Of a stretch of DNA of 64,000 nucleotides, positions 9,815 to 18,991 are shown in pieces. A program made the position numbers and the translations under genes. The notes below the pieces were generated by a model that saw only the letters and a list, made by a program, of their open reading frames with translations, was not told where the DNA came from and did no database searches. The DNA is from Bacteroidia bacterium (lineage in GTDB: Bacteria; Bacteroidota; Bacteroidia; Bacteroidales; Azobacteroidaceae). The DNA lies in NCBI GenBank assembly GCA_026000155.1, contig BNYG01000001.1, positions 62,001 through 126,000 of the forward strand, written 5' to 3'. Within the stretch, counting starts at the first letter, position 1. Each line of letters begins with the position of its first letter.

Positions 9815-9876
9815 GGTAAAGACAACCGGTACCAAGAATGAAAAAAATGATGTAAAAAAGTTAGGTTGCCTTTACC
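9815..9876 (-). promoter_or_regulatory. family hairpin upstream of surface gene 1
   Basis: Arms GGTAAAGACAACC (9815-9827) and GGTTGCCTTTACC (9864-9876) enclose a 36-nt loop which, read in the direction of the surface gene, contains CATCATTTTTTCATTC. Arms and loop core closely resemble the element upstream of surface gene 3 (56578-56635). It lies about 50 bp before the start codon and is probably in the mRNA leader or overlaps the promoter. Confidence 0.65.
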
Positions 9877-10043
9877 TTCGTCATTTTTCCTTACAGAAGC
9901 GATTATTTATGAGATCTCTATAGTCTTCTTATTTCTTAATAATACATAATAAGAATGCAAAATTATTACAAATATGTGATATATCAAAATATAAACGTGA
10001 TAATATTTATAATAATATCACAACGTATTGACTATTAATTAAA

Positions 10044-10051
10044 TAAATTTG
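10044..10051 (+). promoter_or_regulatory. -7 box directly before XRE gene (leaderless)
   Basis: TAAATTTG matches TAnnTTTG and ends only 4 nt before the ATG at 10056, so the transcript probably starts at or next to the start codon. A loose palindrome (GTGATA ... TATCAC, about 9997-10021) just upstream may be an operator. Confidence 0.5.
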
Positions 10052-10055
10052 CACA

Positions 10056-10352
10056 ATGGAAATTCTAAAAAACATCGAAGCAATTCGGAAGGAAAAAGGT
10101 GTTAAACAGGCTGTTATTGGTGAAATACTGGGTATAGGTCAATCGGCTTATTCTAATTATATAACAAGAAGTCATGATATCTATTATGGCCGTTTATCAC
10201 AGATTGCTAATGCGCTTGGTGTTTCGGTCGTGGATATTGTCACGTATCCCGCAAAATATGTACCGGCAAACGAAGACTGCTCCCAATGCAGGGAGAAGAA
10301 TGAGATCATCAAAAATCTGAATAGCTATATTAAATTACTGACAAAAGAATAA
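10056..10352 (+). CDS. XRE-family transcriptional regulator
   Basis: A 98-aa DNA-binding protein with a Cro/C1-type helix-turn-helix over residues 5-65 (IRKEKGVKQAVIGEILGIGQ, then GRLSQIANALGVSVVDIV). The C-terminus carries a CxxC pair (DCSQCREKNEI) and a short helix. It is divergent from surface gene 1 and may control it or itself. Translation probably starts without leader (see 10044-10051). Confidence 0.8.
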   Translation: MEILKNIEAIRKEKGVKQAVIGEILGIGQSAYSNYITRSHDIYYGRLSQIANALGVSVVDIVTYPAKYVPANEDCSQCREKNEIIKNLNSYIKLLTKE

Positions 10353-10424
10353 AGAGCAGAATTAGCGAGAAAAATTAGAAAAACAAAATATATACTATTC
10401 CGATCATTAAAATAATAATTTATA

Positions 10425-10634
10425 TTAGGAAATTGTCAAATAGTTATTGATTATTTTGTTTACAAATACATTTTCGAAAGGATCTATATCGTAAATGATA
10501 TACCACATTGTATTTCTATTGCGTTTATAAAGATAGGAATACCTACCATATTTCAAATGGTCTTTGTATCTTACTCTTGTATGGCAAATCGCAGTATCTA
10601 AGTCGGTTTTGGCTTGATTATTAATAAATACCAT
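10425..10634 (-). CDS. RelE/ParE-like toxin candidate
   Basis: A 69-aa basic protein whose C-terminal half (LYKRNRNTMWYIIYDID ... VNKIINNYLTI) has the strand pattern and conserved R/W/Y positions of RelE/ParE-superfamily ribonuclease or gyrase toxins. Its ATG lies inside the last codons of the preceding 57-aa gene (14-bp overlap), the classic layout of a type II toxin-antitoxin pair. The shortness (usual length 85-100 aa) leaves open a truncated or divergent family. Confidence 0.5.
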   Translation of the reverse strand: MVFINNQAKTDLDTAICHTRVRYKDHLKYGRYSYLYKRNRNTMWYIIYDIDPFENVFVNKIINNYLTIS

Positions 10635-10794
10635 GTTCGTTTAATATTTTGGTCAGGCTTGTTTTGGCTTTTGTTCGGAACTCTTCCGGTGTCATATATC
10701 CTTCCGGTACAGCACCATTCGTAGCAGGATTTTTAAACTGAATACCCTGTTGATAATTAATGGTTGTATCATCTAAATAAGCTGTATGTACCAT
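10621..10794 (-). CDS. antitoxin candidate of small TA-like pair
   Basis: A 57-aa acidic-to-neutral protein starting MVHTAYLDDTTINYQQG and ending TKILNEHGIY, with a helical segment MTPEEFRTKAKTSLTKIL. No DNA-binding fold is recognisable. It precedes and overlaps the RelE/ParE-like gene, so it is inferred to be the antitoxin. Confidence 0.5.
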   Translation of the reverse strand: MVHTAYLDDTTINYQQGIQFKNPATNGAVPEGYMTPEEFRTKAKTSLTKILNEHGIY

Positions 10795-10906
10795 AGTTAT
10801 TATTATTAATTTTTGATGTTATTATTGTTTGACAAAGATATGAACAATATTTCAGAAGAAAAACAAATGAATGTTATCATTACGTTAAATTATTGTTTAT
10901 TCCTTT

Positions 10907-12268
10907 TTATAGACTAAAATATCCGGATAACGCATCCACAGCAACCAATTGCTGCTCCCCCGTCAGCATGTTTTTCACCGAAACTTTATTGTCCTGTATT
11001 TCCGATTCTCCGGCAATAACTACAAATGCGATTTGATTGTCATTGGCATACGACAGCTGTTTTTTCATTTTGGCAGCTTCCGGATAAATCTCCGCATGAA
11101 TGCCGGCTTTCCGTAATCCGGATAAAAGCGGAAGGATATAATTTTCTTCTTTTTCTCCAAAATTGACAAAAAGTACCTGCGTGCGTTGACTGGAATTTTC
11201 AGGATATAAATTCAATTGATTTAACACATCGAAAATACGGTCGGCTCCAAAGGAAATACCGACTCCCGAAACATCCGGCATTCCGAAAACGCCGGTCAGG
11301 TTATCGTAGCGGCCACCACCGGTGATGCTTCCGATGGCTACATCCAAAGCTTTGACTTCAAAAATGGCTCCGGTGTAATAATTCAAACCGCGGGCAAGTG
11401 TCAAATCCAATTCCAGGGGATTATGAATGTTCAATAAATCTACCTTATTCAGAATGGTTTCAAGCTCCTCAATCCCTTTCATTCCGGTTTCCGAAGAGTG
11501 AAGAGTGAATTTCAATGTGGCTAATTTTTCCCGGTTGGAACCGTTCAAGAGGATAACCGGTTGCAATTTTTCGACTGCTTCCGGCGCAATGCCTTTGGCA
11601 AGTAATTCTTCATTGACTTTCTCCAAACCGATTTTATCCAATTTATCAATGGCTACCGTAATGTCCGTAATTTTATCCGCTTCACCGATAATTTCCGCAA
11701 TCCCGCTTAATATTTTCCGGTTATTGATTTTGATACAAACGCGAATTCCGAACCGTTGGAATACTTCGTCGATAATTTGCACCAGTTCCACTTCATTCAG
11801 TAAAGAATCCGAACCGACAATATCGGCATCGCATTGGAAAAATTCGCGATAGCGTCCTTTCTGCGGCCGATCGGCACGCCATACCGGTTGAATCTGAAAG
11901 CGTTTAAAAGGAAAAGAAATTTCATTCCGGTGCATCACCACGAAACGGGCAAAGGGAACTGTTAAATCGTAACGTAATCCTTTTTCGCTGATTTTGTTGG
12001 TCAGTTTGAGCGAATTACGTTCCGATAGTTCGTCTTCTGAAATTTTATTCAGGAAATCGCCCGAATTTAAAATCTTAAACAAAAGTTTATCCCCTTCCTC
12101 GCCATACTTTCCCATCAGGGTAGAGAGGTTTTCCAAGGCGGGCGTTTCAATTTGTTTGAAACCATACAAATGGAATACATTCCGGATTGTATCGAAAATA
12201 TAATTACGTTTCGCCATCTCTTCGGGCGAAAAATCACGAGTTCCTGATGGAATGGAGGGTTTTTGCAT
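10907..12268 (-). CDS. hisS: histidine--tRNA ligase
   Basis: A class II aminoacyl-tRNA synthetase of 453 aa charging tRNA-His in the cytosol. Seen: the start [18 protein letters not shown], motif 2 region ([10 protein letters not shown] and [20 protein letters not shown]), the histidine-specific ARGLNYYTG loop, motif 3 [10 protein letters not shown] with [10 protein letters not shown], and the C-terminal anticodon-binding domain. An ATG further upstream (12361) is ignored because the synthetase fold begins at MQKPS. A hairpin sits in its leader. Confidence 0.97.
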   Translation of the reverse strand: MQKPSIPSGTRDFSPEEMAKRNYIFDTIRNVFHLYGFKQIETPALENLSTLMGKYGEEGDKLLFKILNSGDFLNKISEDELSERNSLKLTNKISEKGLRYDLTVPFARFVVMHRNEISFPFKRFQIQPVWRADRPQKGRYREFFQCDADIVGSDSLLNEVELVQIIDEVFQRFGIRVCIKINNRKILSGIAEIIGEADKITDITVAIDKLDKIGLEKVNEELLAKGIAPEAVEKLQPVILLNGSNREKLATLKFTLHSSETGMKGIEELETILNKVDLLNIHNPLELDLTLARGLNYYTGAIFEVKALDVAIGSITGGGRYDNLTGVFGMPDVSGVGISFGADRIFDVLNQLNLYPENSSQRTQVLFVNFGEKEENYILPLLSGLRKAGIHAEIYPEAAKMKKQLSYANDNQIAFVVIAGESEIQDNKVSVKNMLTGEQQLVAVDALSGYFSL

Positions 12269-12306
12269 ATTTTTATTTTTTGTTTTCTGCTTTGTAGGCA
12301 TTGTGA

Positions 12307-12398
12307 ACGTTTTGCTGGCGTCAGCAAAACGTCCCAGAACGCTCACATGGGTATATCTCACTTCATATAACTATGATTTTAGTAAGTTTGCAAAGGTA
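12307..12398 (-). promoter_or_regulatory. hisS promoter box and structured leader
   Basis: A perfect -7 box TACCTTTG on the minus strand (complement of 12391-12398) predicts a start near 12385 and a leader of about 115 nt. The leader contains an 11-bp perfect hairpin with a 4-nt loop (12307-12332, arm ACGTTTTGCTG). There is no T-run or T-box motif; the hairpin may slow or regulate expression. Confidence 0.4.
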
Positions 12399-12469
12399 TG
12401 AATTATTTCTGAAAATTAGGTTAATTATTTTTCCGGTGCTATAAAAATTGAGCTGCTTAACGGTCATCG

Positions 12470-12633
12470 GCAGATGTCTCGACTTCGCTCGACATGACGG
12501 CGGTGTATGTTGTTATGGGAGAGGGGGGAAAGATTAGGGAGGCTTCGCCTCCCTAATCTTTCCCCCCTCTCCTGTATTCTCTCAAAGGGTATCGTCATGT
12601 CGAGCGACGCGAAGCGGAGTCGAGACATCTGAC
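12470..12633. repeat. nested intergenic palindrome
   Basis: An inner perfect palindrome of 55 bp (12518-12572, 26-bp arms, loop TTC) lies between outer inverted repeats (about 12470-12499 and 12592-12633, arm GATGTCTCGACT...GACATGACG with an extra segment in the right copy). This is a REP-like intergenic element; the 12269-12710 gap holds otherwise only the hisS promoter. Confidence 0.85.
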
Positions 12634-12710
12634 GAAAATTTATACGATGTTTTTGAAGCTAATTCAGTGAATATGGATTATTTTTGCAAAAAAATTAAAA
12701 AACAACATCT

Positions 12711-13016
12711 ATGGAAGGAATCGGATTTATCTACATTATGACGAATAAAAACAAAACTACCCTTTATATCGGGGTGACAAATGATCTGCAACGTCGTGTA
12801 TTAGAACATAAAAATCATTTGAATAAAAAATCATTTACAGCACTCTACAACTTAGATTCTTGTGTTTATTATGAATACTATCCAAGTATTGAGCGAGCCA
12901 TTGAACGAGAAACTCAATTAAAAAAATGGAATAGGGTAAAAAAAGAGTTACTAATTACAAGTATGAATCCGGAATGGAACGATCTATGGGAAAAAATAAG
13001 AAAAATGGTATATTAA
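12711..13016 (+). CDS. GIY-YIG nuclease family protein
   Basis: A 101-aa single-domain GIY-YIG protein of the YhbQ/UPF0213 type. The first motif appears as FIYIMTNKN and the second as LYIGVTNDLQRRVLEH, with the conserved Arg and the downstream Glu (RAIERETQLKKW). The family is related to UvrC and homing nucleases; the role of these small stand-alone forms is unclear. The flanking REP-like palindrome upstream is typical neighbourhood for such repeats. Confidence 0.9.
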   Translation: MEGIGFIYIMTNKNKTTLYIGVTNDLQRRVLEHKNHLNKKSFTALYNLDSCVYYEYYPSIERAIERETQLKKWNRVKKELLITSMNPEWNDLWEKIRKMVY

Positions 13017-13126
13017 ATTTTTATAGCTCCTGAAAAAAATAATTAATCAAAATTAATTGAATGATTATTGGGTAAATTTGGATAGTAGTGATTATCTTTG
13101 CATGGAGTTTTTAATTGTGTAATCGT

Positions 13127-13375
13127 ATGTTTAAATTTCTTTTCATTATATTTCTACTTTTTATACTCTTTGTTTTCCTGTTCGGGTTTTCAATTGTCCG
13201 TTTGCTGTTTGGCGGATTATTCGGTACTCGTCCCGGACAAAATCAACAACGAACCACTCAACAGGCTCCAAACCGGGACAAAAATAAAACGCAATCTTCA
13301 ACCCAATCTCAAACGAAAAAGATTATCGACTCCGATGAAGGCGAATATGTCGATTATGTGGAAATAAAAGATTAA
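13127..13375 (+). CDS. DUF4834 family membrane protein
   Basis: An 82-aa protein with one strong hydrophobic helix at residues 1-30 ([17 protein letters not shown]), a Gly-rich turn ([11 protein letters not shown]) and a hydrophilic Gln/Thr/Lys-rich tail. This matches DUF4834, a Bacteroidota-specific small membrane family of unknown function. A -7 box TATCTTTG at 13093-13100 lies 27 bp before the ATG. Its stop overlaps the convergent folE by 4 bp. Confidence 0.7.
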   Translation: MFKFLFIIFLLFILFVFLFGFSIVRLLFGGLFGTRPGQNQQRTTQQAPNRDKNKTQSSTQSQTKKIIDSDEGEYVDYVEIKD

Positions 13376-13959
13376 CTTTTAATCAGATTGATAAATTCTT
13401 CCCGCGTTTTTGCCTGATTGAATACCCCTGTAAAATCGGAGGTAGTCGTAATCGAATGTTGCTTTTCCACGCCGCGCATTTGCATGCAGAGGTGTTGCGC
13501 TTCCAATACTACCATTACACCCAAGGGATTCAATGTCTTTTGAATACAATCTTTTATCTGTGTCGTCATGCGTTCCTGCACTTGCAAACGCCGCGCAAAA
13601 ACATCCACTACACGGGGAATTTTACTCAGACCGGTGATGGTTCCGTTGGGGATATAAGCGATATGCGCTTTTCCAAAGAAAGGAATCAGGTGATGTTCGC
13701 ACAAGGAATAGAAATCAATGTCTTTCACAATCACCATCTGCCGGTAATCTTCTTTGAATAAGGCAGATGCAAGTATCTTTGCAGGGTCTTGGGTATATCC
13801 CTTCGTTAAAAATTGCATCGATTTAGCCATTCGTTCCGGCGTTTTCAGCAGTCCTTCCCGGTTCGGGTCTTCTCCCAGCAATTCCAATATCTTACTGTAA
13901 TGGAAAGCCAATGCTTGATTTTTGTCCAATTCTTCCGGAGTCAATTCCATATTACACAT
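13372..13959 (-). CDS. folE: GTP cyclohydrolase I
   Basis: A 195-aa homodecameric Zn enzyme that converts GTP to dihydroneopterin triphosphate, the first step of folate (or queuosine/pterin) synthesis. Seen: the substrate and zinc site [20 protein letters not shown] (Cys/His/His), [20 protein letters not shown], and the second Zn cysteine in LCMQMRGV. Its ATG overlaps the SPOR gene stop by one nucleotide (TAATG), indicating coupled translation in a tpiA-SPOR-folE operon. Confidence 0.97.
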   Translation of the reverse strand: MCNMELTPEELDKNQALAFHYSKILELLGEDPNREGLLKTPERMAKSMQFLTKGYTQDPAKILASALFKEDYRQMVIVKDIDFYSLCEHHLIPFFGKAHIAYIPNGTITGLSKIPRVVDVFARRLQVQERMTTQIKDCIQKTLNPLGVMVVLEAQHLCMQMRGVEKQHSITTTSDFTGVFNQAKTREEFINLIKS

Positions 13960-14531
13960 TATTCTGACCGTTCGATGGGAAGTTTGATTTTATCGACAAT
14001 GATATACATTTCTTTTCCAAATTGCGGAAATTCCCTTTGGAGTTGCTGTTTGACCAGATTGGCTTCCTCCCGGGTAATAAAATCACCCGCCAATAGTTTC
14101 CAATTGGGGGCTTCATAACTTAAATAGGTAGTCAAATCCGGAAAAGCATCGTTTATAGCTGCTTGTTTGGAAGTCGCTTCCGAACGCGCTTTACCCGGGC
14201 TATTGCCCATAAATACCTGAATACGATAACCCGACCGTTCGGCATAATCATAATTCTTGTTCGGATCTATATGATTACTTGGAGTCCCGATCAAAGCCGT
14301 AATAGCCGGATCCGATTCAATACGAATGACTCCTTCCGAAGCATTGGTAATGGATTGTAAATCGTCAATAATGTTTTGTGCTTGAATACTGTTTAAACTA
14401 AAAACAACTACAAGAATTGTCATTGCGGGCTTGACCCGCAATCCCCTGAAAAACGTTAATAAGTGATTAACGGGGCTCATGGGATGGCGGGTCAAGCCCG
14501 CAATGACAGGGTGTATCATTATTTTATTCAT
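13959..14531 (-). CDS. SPOR-domain protein with palindrome-split signal peptide
   Basis: A secreted or periplasmic protein of about 190 aa with a C-terminal SPOR domain (about residues 105-185; [10 protein letters not shown] ... [21 protein letters not shown]) that binds denuded peptidoglycan. The N-terminus is odd: MNKIMI is separated from the hydrophobic core [14 protein letters not shown] by about 32 residues (from [11 protein letters not shown] to GLRVKPAMT) encoded by a 91-bp palindromic element (14418-14508). An ATG contributed by the element (14423) would give a clean signal peptide [16 protein letters not shown], so translation may now start there. It lies between tpiA and folE, coupled to folE. 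Confidence 0.85.
   Translation of the reverse strand: MNKIMIHPVIAGLTRHPMSPVNHLLTFFRGLRVKPAMTILVVVFSLNSIQAQNIIDDLQSITNASEGVIRIESDPAITALIGTPSNHIDPNKNYDYAERSGYRIQVFMGNSPGKARSEATSKQAAINDAFPDLTTYLSYEAPNWKLLAGDFITREEANLVKQQLQREFPQFGKEMYIIVDKIKLPIERSE
14418..14508. repeat. palindromic element inside SPOR gene
   Basis: Inverted 28-bp arms (14418-14445 and 14481-14508, one mismatch; arm core CATTGCGGGCTTGACC) around a 35-bp centre that has its own small stem (CGTTAAT/ATTAACG). It is inserted in frame in the signal-peptide region of the SPOR gene. A half-copy of the arm recurs at 46966-46993 in an ABC permease gene. Confidence 0.9.
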
Positions 14532-14538
14532 AATAAAA

Positions 14539-15294
14539 TCAAAATGCTTCAATAATCGGCAAGAAGGTATCTACTTTCAAAGCAGCGCCGCCAATCAAAC
14601 CGCCATCTACATCCGGATTGGCAAATAATTCTTTGGCATTTCCAGCATTGGCGCTACCGCCATACAGGATAGACGTTTCGTTGGCAACCGCAGCGCCATA
14701 TTTACCGGCTAACGTTTGACGGATAAAAGCATGCATTTCCTGCGCTTGCGCCGCAGTAGCTGTTTTGCCTGTTCCGATGGCCCAAACCGGTTCGTAGGCT
14801 AAAACGATTTTACCGAAATCTTCGGCGGAAAGGTCGAATAAACTTTCTTCAATCTGTGTTTTAACCACTTGGTCTTGTTTTCCGGCTTCGCGTTCTGCCA
14901 ATACTTCACCGATACAGAAAATGGGAGTCAGGTTGTTTTCCAAAGCCAATTTTACTTTTTCTTTCAGGATGGCATTGGTTTCACCGTAATAAGCCCGGCG
15001 TTCGGAGTGACCTAAAATCACATATTGTGCGCCGGTAGAGGCTACCATCGCCGCAGAAACTTCACCTGTGTAAGCTCCGGAAACTTTATCGGCACTATTT
15101 TGCGCTCCTAATTTCACGGTTTTTGTATCAATAATTTGACTGATAGAGGCCAAATGAATGAACGGAGTACAAATGATTACATCACATTTTACTGCTTTTC
15201 CGTTCAATGCAGCTTGTAACTCTTTTGCCAATTCGGTGCCTTCTTGCAGGGTTTTGTTCATTTTCCAGTTTCCTGCGACAATGTTTTTTCTCAT
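14539..15294 (-). CDS. tpiA: triosephosphate isomerase
   Basis: A 251-aa (beta/alpha)8 enzyme interconverting dihydroxyacetone phosphate and glyceraldehyde 3-phosphate in glycolysis. Seen: NWKMNKTL with the catalytic Lys, the electrophilic His in ILGHSERR, and the catalytic Glu in [14 protein letters not shown] followed by the phosphate-binding loop. It lies 13 bp downstream of the DoxX-like gene and its product is unrelated in function to the SPOR protein that follows. Confidence 0.98.
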   Translation of the reverse strand: MRKNIVAGNWKMNKTLQEGTELAKELQAALNGKAVKCDVIICTPFIHLASISQIIDTKTVKLGAQNSADKVSGAYTGEVSAAMVASTGAQYVILGHSERRAYYGETNAILKEKVKLALENNLTPIFCIGEVLAEREAGKQDQVVKTQIEESLFDLSAEDFGKIVLAYEPVWAIGTGKTATAAQAQEMHAFIRQTLAGKYGAAVANETSILYGGSANAGNAKELFANPDVDGGLIGGAALKVDTFLPIIEAF

Positions 15295-15307
15295 TTTTTA
15301 TACTAAT

Positions 15308-16582
15308 TTATATGTTAATAATCCTGTTTTTTCTGTCCCAAATATACAATCCAATCAGCGGAATAAGCAATATCAAGGCAAGCAATAAAATATTCCTTAC
15401 ATCCTGATTAACCGGCGGAACTCCCACAGATGAATTTTCCAACGGGGATTGCAAGTCTTTCTCTCCCGGAATTTCCCGGCCGGCCCATTTATTGACAATC
15501 GTTGCATCGTGCAGCAACATCAAACCCGGATTGGAACGGATAATCGTTTTTAAGGCAATATCGTCCATGGTACAAAACGGATATTCCGCACCTGTACTTT
15601 CTTTCCATTCCGTTATCTGTTCGGGAAGCGAAGAAGTCAGACAAATAAAGCGGTATTCATTTTGCCGGGCATAATCATATAAAGTATTGATTTTATCAAC
15701 GTTTGAATCATCCGCTTCTTCCAATTTATGGGCTATCAAAAGGAAAGTATAACCGGCATCGGTCAGGATTTCACCGGTCATATCATCACCTTCTTCCGTA
15801 GTAATTGTAAAATCATGAATAGGCGGTTCGTATCCCTTTTTGATTAAGGTGTTTATCGTTTCCACAAAAGTCCATCCGGTATCCCCTTTGGGATAATTAT
15901 CCATAGAAAATTTCTGTTGAACGCCCTCTTTTTCGTAGATGAAAGTCGTTTCATATACATCGGTTTCCGCACCTTCGGGAATTTGCATCAATTCACTGAT
16001 ATTGTTTCCGATTTTATACGGACGGAAATCCAGAACAGGCAGGTAAGCGTAACAATAAAGAGATACTCCCAAGATAAAAACAACGGTAAATAAAGCCACT
16101 AACGACCGGCATTTTTTGGAAAACAAACGGGTCATTTGTTTCCGCCAAAGAAAAACAAGGATAGCAGCAATGATCAGGACAATATTCTTATAAAAAGTCT
16201 GCCAATTCGTAATGACCAAGGCATCGCCGAAACAACCGCAATCGGTTACCGGATTGGCAATGGCTACATACAAGGTCAAAGGAGTCATGAAGCACATGAA
16301 CAGCAAAACCAGCCAACTGACAATTTTGCGATAGACTCCGGCTAAAAGGCATAAGCCCAATGAAAATTCCAAGGCAGACAGGAAAAATGCCGCCGGCAAT
16401 ACGGAAAAATCCAGCCATTGCAGCCCCATGGCCGCAAAATAGTCATGGAATTTATAGGCGCTTCCCAACGGGTCAACGGCTTTGACAAATCCTGAAAAGA
16501 TAAAAACCAATCCGATAAGGACACGACAAACTTCAACAATAATCTTTTTGTATTTGCTTGGAATCGTCCTGTTCGTTTTCAT
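15308..16582 (-). CDS. BT_3928-like DoxX/MauE family membrane protein
   Basis: A 424-aa inner membrane protein. The first ~145 residues form four membrane helices of the DoxX/MauE type (VCRVLIGLVFIFSGFVKAVDP, then LFMCFMTPLTLYVAIANP) with a CGCFG motif of MauE-like redox partners. A fifth helix (VALFTVVFILGVSLYCYAYL) precedes a ~190-residue extracytoplasmic, thioredoxin-like region, and a last helix closes the C-terminus. It heads the conserved Bacteroidales block with tpiA, SPOR and folE. A -7 box TAACTTTG lies upstream (complement of 16627-16634). Confidence 0.8.
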   Translation of the reverse strand: MKTNRTIPSKYKKIIVEVCRVLIGLVFIFSGFVKAVDPLGSAYKFHDYFAAMGLQWLDFSVLPAAFFLSALEFSLGLCLLAGVYRKIVSWLVLLFMCFMTPLTLYVAIANPVTDCGCFGDALVITNWQTFYKNIVLIIAAILVFLWRKQMTRLFSKKCRSLVALFTVVFILGVSLYCYAYLPVLDFRPYKIGNNISELMQIPEGAETDVYETTFIYEKEGVQQKFSMDNYPKGDTGWTFVETINTLIKKGYEPPIHDFTITTEEGDDMTGEILTDAGYTFLLIAHKLEEADDSNVDKINTLYDYARQNEYRFICLTSSLPEQITEWKESTGAEYPFCTMDDIALKTIIRSNPGLMLLHDATIVNKWAGREIPGEKDLQSPLENSSVGVPPVNQDVRNILLLALILLIPLIGLYIWDRKNRIINI

Positions 16583-16704
16583 ATTCTAAATTGTTCTACT
16601 GTGTTCACTCCTATTCAAATGGATTGCAAAGTTACGATTTTCTATTAGAATATGAAAATATTTTATTATTTCCAAGCAATAAATAATACCCGGTAAGGGG
16701 TTCA

Positions 16705-18978
16705 TTATTTTTTTAATATCTCAAAATGCGCAAATTTCAATAATAACTGTTTATTGCCGAAATTTTCAAATTCCACAGATGCTTTGGCATTTTCGTTTTC
16801 GCCGGTCAAGGCAACAACTTTTCCTTTGCCGAAACGTTCGTGCCGGATGGTATCGCCCACGTGCAAATCGCCGATATTTTGATGATTCGCCGCAACGGAT
16901 TGTTCATTATCCACCCGCGATAATTTCCTCGGATTGGTATAGAAAGCCGGTTCCGTCCGGGATTTGGATTCATAAACCGGCGGTTTCAGGTCTCGTCTTT
17001 CAAAGGCTAATTCAGTCGGAAGCCGTAAATATTCCTTGTCAATATCTTTTAGAAAACGGCTGGGAGAACAAGACATGGATTGTCCGTTCCGAAAACGGCT
17101 TTTGGAATACGTCAAAATCGCATTTTCTTCCGCACGGGTGATGGCCACATAAAATAAACGGCGTTCTTCTTCTATCTCTTTGGGATTGTGTTTGCTCAAT
17201 TCGGAAGGAAACAAATCTTCTTCCAAGCCTACGACAAACACATTTTTAAATTCCAAACCCTTGGCGGCATGAATCGTCATCATCGTTACGCGGTTGGCAT
17301 TTTCATCCTTATCCGTATCCTGATCGGTGAGCAAAGAAATTTCCGCCAGAAAATCGCCGGTTTTCACCTCCTCATTGCCTTCTTCCAAGCGTGAGGAAAC
17401 AAATTCCTGCAAACTGTTAATCAATTCTTCCACATTTTGAACCCGGCTCAATCCTTCGGGCGTCCGGTCTTCGTACAATTCACTAATCATGCCGGTTTCC
17501 TTGACAATCAACCGCCCTACATCACAGGCATTTTGAGTGGATGCCGCTTCCATAAACTGAGCCATCACCGTCCGGAAGCCTTCCAATTTCTTCGCTGTTC
17601 CATTATTGATATTCAAATTGTAATCAACCGGATGGGAAAGCACTTCCCACAAGGCGACACCTTGCATGCCGGCTGTCGAAATAATCTTATTCAGGGTTGT
17701 ATCCCCTATTCCTCGCGCCGGATAATTGATAATTCGCTTGAAAGCCTCCTCATCGTTCGGATTGGCAATCACACGCATATAAGCAATAATGTCTTTTATT
17801 TCTTTCCGTTGATAAAAAGACAGGCCGCCGTAGATTTTGTACGGGATATTCAGCTTGCGCAACGACTCTTCAAAAATCCGGCTTTGTGCATTGGTACGGT
17901 ATAAAATGACAAAATCCTTGTATTCGCAGGAATGAAGCATCCGCATTTCCGCAATCCGGCTGGCCACAATATACCCTTCTTCATAATCGGAATAAGCGCT
18001 GATGACCGAAAGCTGGTCGCCTACCGGCTTTTCGGAAAAAATGGTTTTTGGAATTTGTTCCTTATTTTTGTGAATAAGCGAATTAGCTGCATTCACAATG
18101 GTTTGGGTAGAACGGTAATTCTGTTCCAATTTGAATAACTTGCTTTCGGGATAGGTTTTCCGGAAATCCAGAATATTGCCGATATTGGCTCCGCGAAACG
18201 AATAAATACTCTGTGCATCATCGCCCACCACGCACACCCGGTGATGTTCCGCCGCTAATTGCCGGACAATTTCATGTTGCACGGAATTGGTATCTTGATA
18301 TTCATCTACCAAAATAAAACGAAACTGGTTCCGGTAACGTTCCACGACTTCCCGGTTCTCCTTGAAAAGCAAATAGGTTTGCAGCAGCAAATCGTCGAAA
18401 TCCATGACTCCTGCTATTTTGCACCGGTTCCAATACGTAGTATAAATTTCACAAATGCGGGGACGGCTCGTATGATTGTCGTATTCGATTAATTCCTTGT
18501 CCCGCGTATAATCGTCAGGCGTAATCAAGGCATTTTTAACCTTGGAAATACGCCCTTGAATCTGCCCCGGTTTATACGTTTTATCGTCTAAGCCTTTTTC
18601 CTTGATAATCGCTTTAATCAAATTTTTCGAATCCTGCGCATCGTAAACGGTAAAATCGGAACGGTAGCCGGTTTTTTCCGCTTCCCGCCGTAAAATCCGG
18701 GAGAAGATGGAATGGAAAGTACCCATCCACAACCGTTTAGCCGTATCCTCCCCCACTATCCGGGCAATCCGGGATTTCATTTCCCGCGCCGCTTTATTGG
18801 TAAACGTTAAAGCCAATATATTGTACGGAGAAATGCCGTTTTTTAACAGCCAGGCAATTTTATACGTCAGTACGCGCGTTTTACCGGAGCCTGCCCCGGC
18901 AATAACCAAACTCGGCCCTTCATTATAAATTACCGCATCCCGCTGACTTTCATTGAGTTGTTCGAGAAATTCCTCCAC
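16705..18978 (-). CDS. UvrD/PcrA-type ATP-dependent 3'-5' DNA helicase
   Basis: A superfamily 1 helicase of about 757 aa for DNA repair and fork maintenance. Motifs in order: Q-motif LNESQRDAV, Walker A AGAGSGKTR, motif II VDEYQDTN, motif III VVGDDAQSIYSFRGA, motif IV LEQNYRSTQTI, motif V TIHAAKGLEF and motif VI FYVAITRAE, with the PcrA C-terminal tail ending in GDTIRHERFGKGKVV. The start is taken as GTG at 18978 (KVEEFLEQLN); an ATG at 19074 would add 32 unrelated residues that overlap the upstream isomerase gene. Spacing to that gene is 13 bp. Confidence 0.93.
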   Translation of the reverse strand: MEEFLEQLNESQRDAVIYNEGPSLVIAGAGSGKTRVLTYKIAWLLKNGISPYNILALTFTNKAAREMKSRIARIVGEDTAKRLWMGTFHSIFSRILRREAEKTGYRSDFTVYDAQDSKNLIKAIIKEKGLDDKTYKPGQIQGRISKVKNALITPDDYTRDKELIEYDNHTSRPRICEIYTTYWNRCKIAGVMDFDDLLLQTYLLFKENREVVERYRNQFRFILVDEYQDTNSVQHEIVRQLAAEHHRVCVVGDDAQSIYSFRGANIGNILDFRKTYPESKLFKLEQNYRSTQTIVNAANSLIHKNKEQIPKTIFSEKPVGDQLSVISAYSDYEEGYIVASRIAEMRMLHSCEYKDFVILYRTNAQSRIFEESLRKLNIPYKIYGGLSFYQRKEIKDIIAYMRVIANPNDEEAFKRIINYPARGIGDTTLNKIISTAGMQGVALWEVLSHPVDYNLNINNGTAKKLEGFRTVMAQFMEAASTQNACDVGRLIVKETGMISELYEDRTPEGLSRVQNVEELINSLQEFVSSRLEEGNEEVKTGDFLAEISLLTDQDTDKDENANRVTMMTIHAAKGLEFKNVFVVGLEEDLFPSELSKHNPKEIEEERRLFYVAITRAEENAILTYSKSRFRNGQSMSCSPSRFLKDIDKEYLRLPTELAFERRDLKPPVYESKSRTEPAFYTNPRKLSRVDNEQSVAANHQNIGDLHVGDTIRHERFGKGKVVALTGENENAKASVEFENFGNKQLLLKFAHFEILKK

Positions 18979-18991
18979 TTTTATGCTGTAT

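Noticed and set aside
9815..9876. Integron attC-like site (GTTAGGT in the surface gene 1 hairpin)
   Set aside because: The second core site is missing, the element upstream of gene 3 lacks GTTRRRY, and no integrase is nearby.
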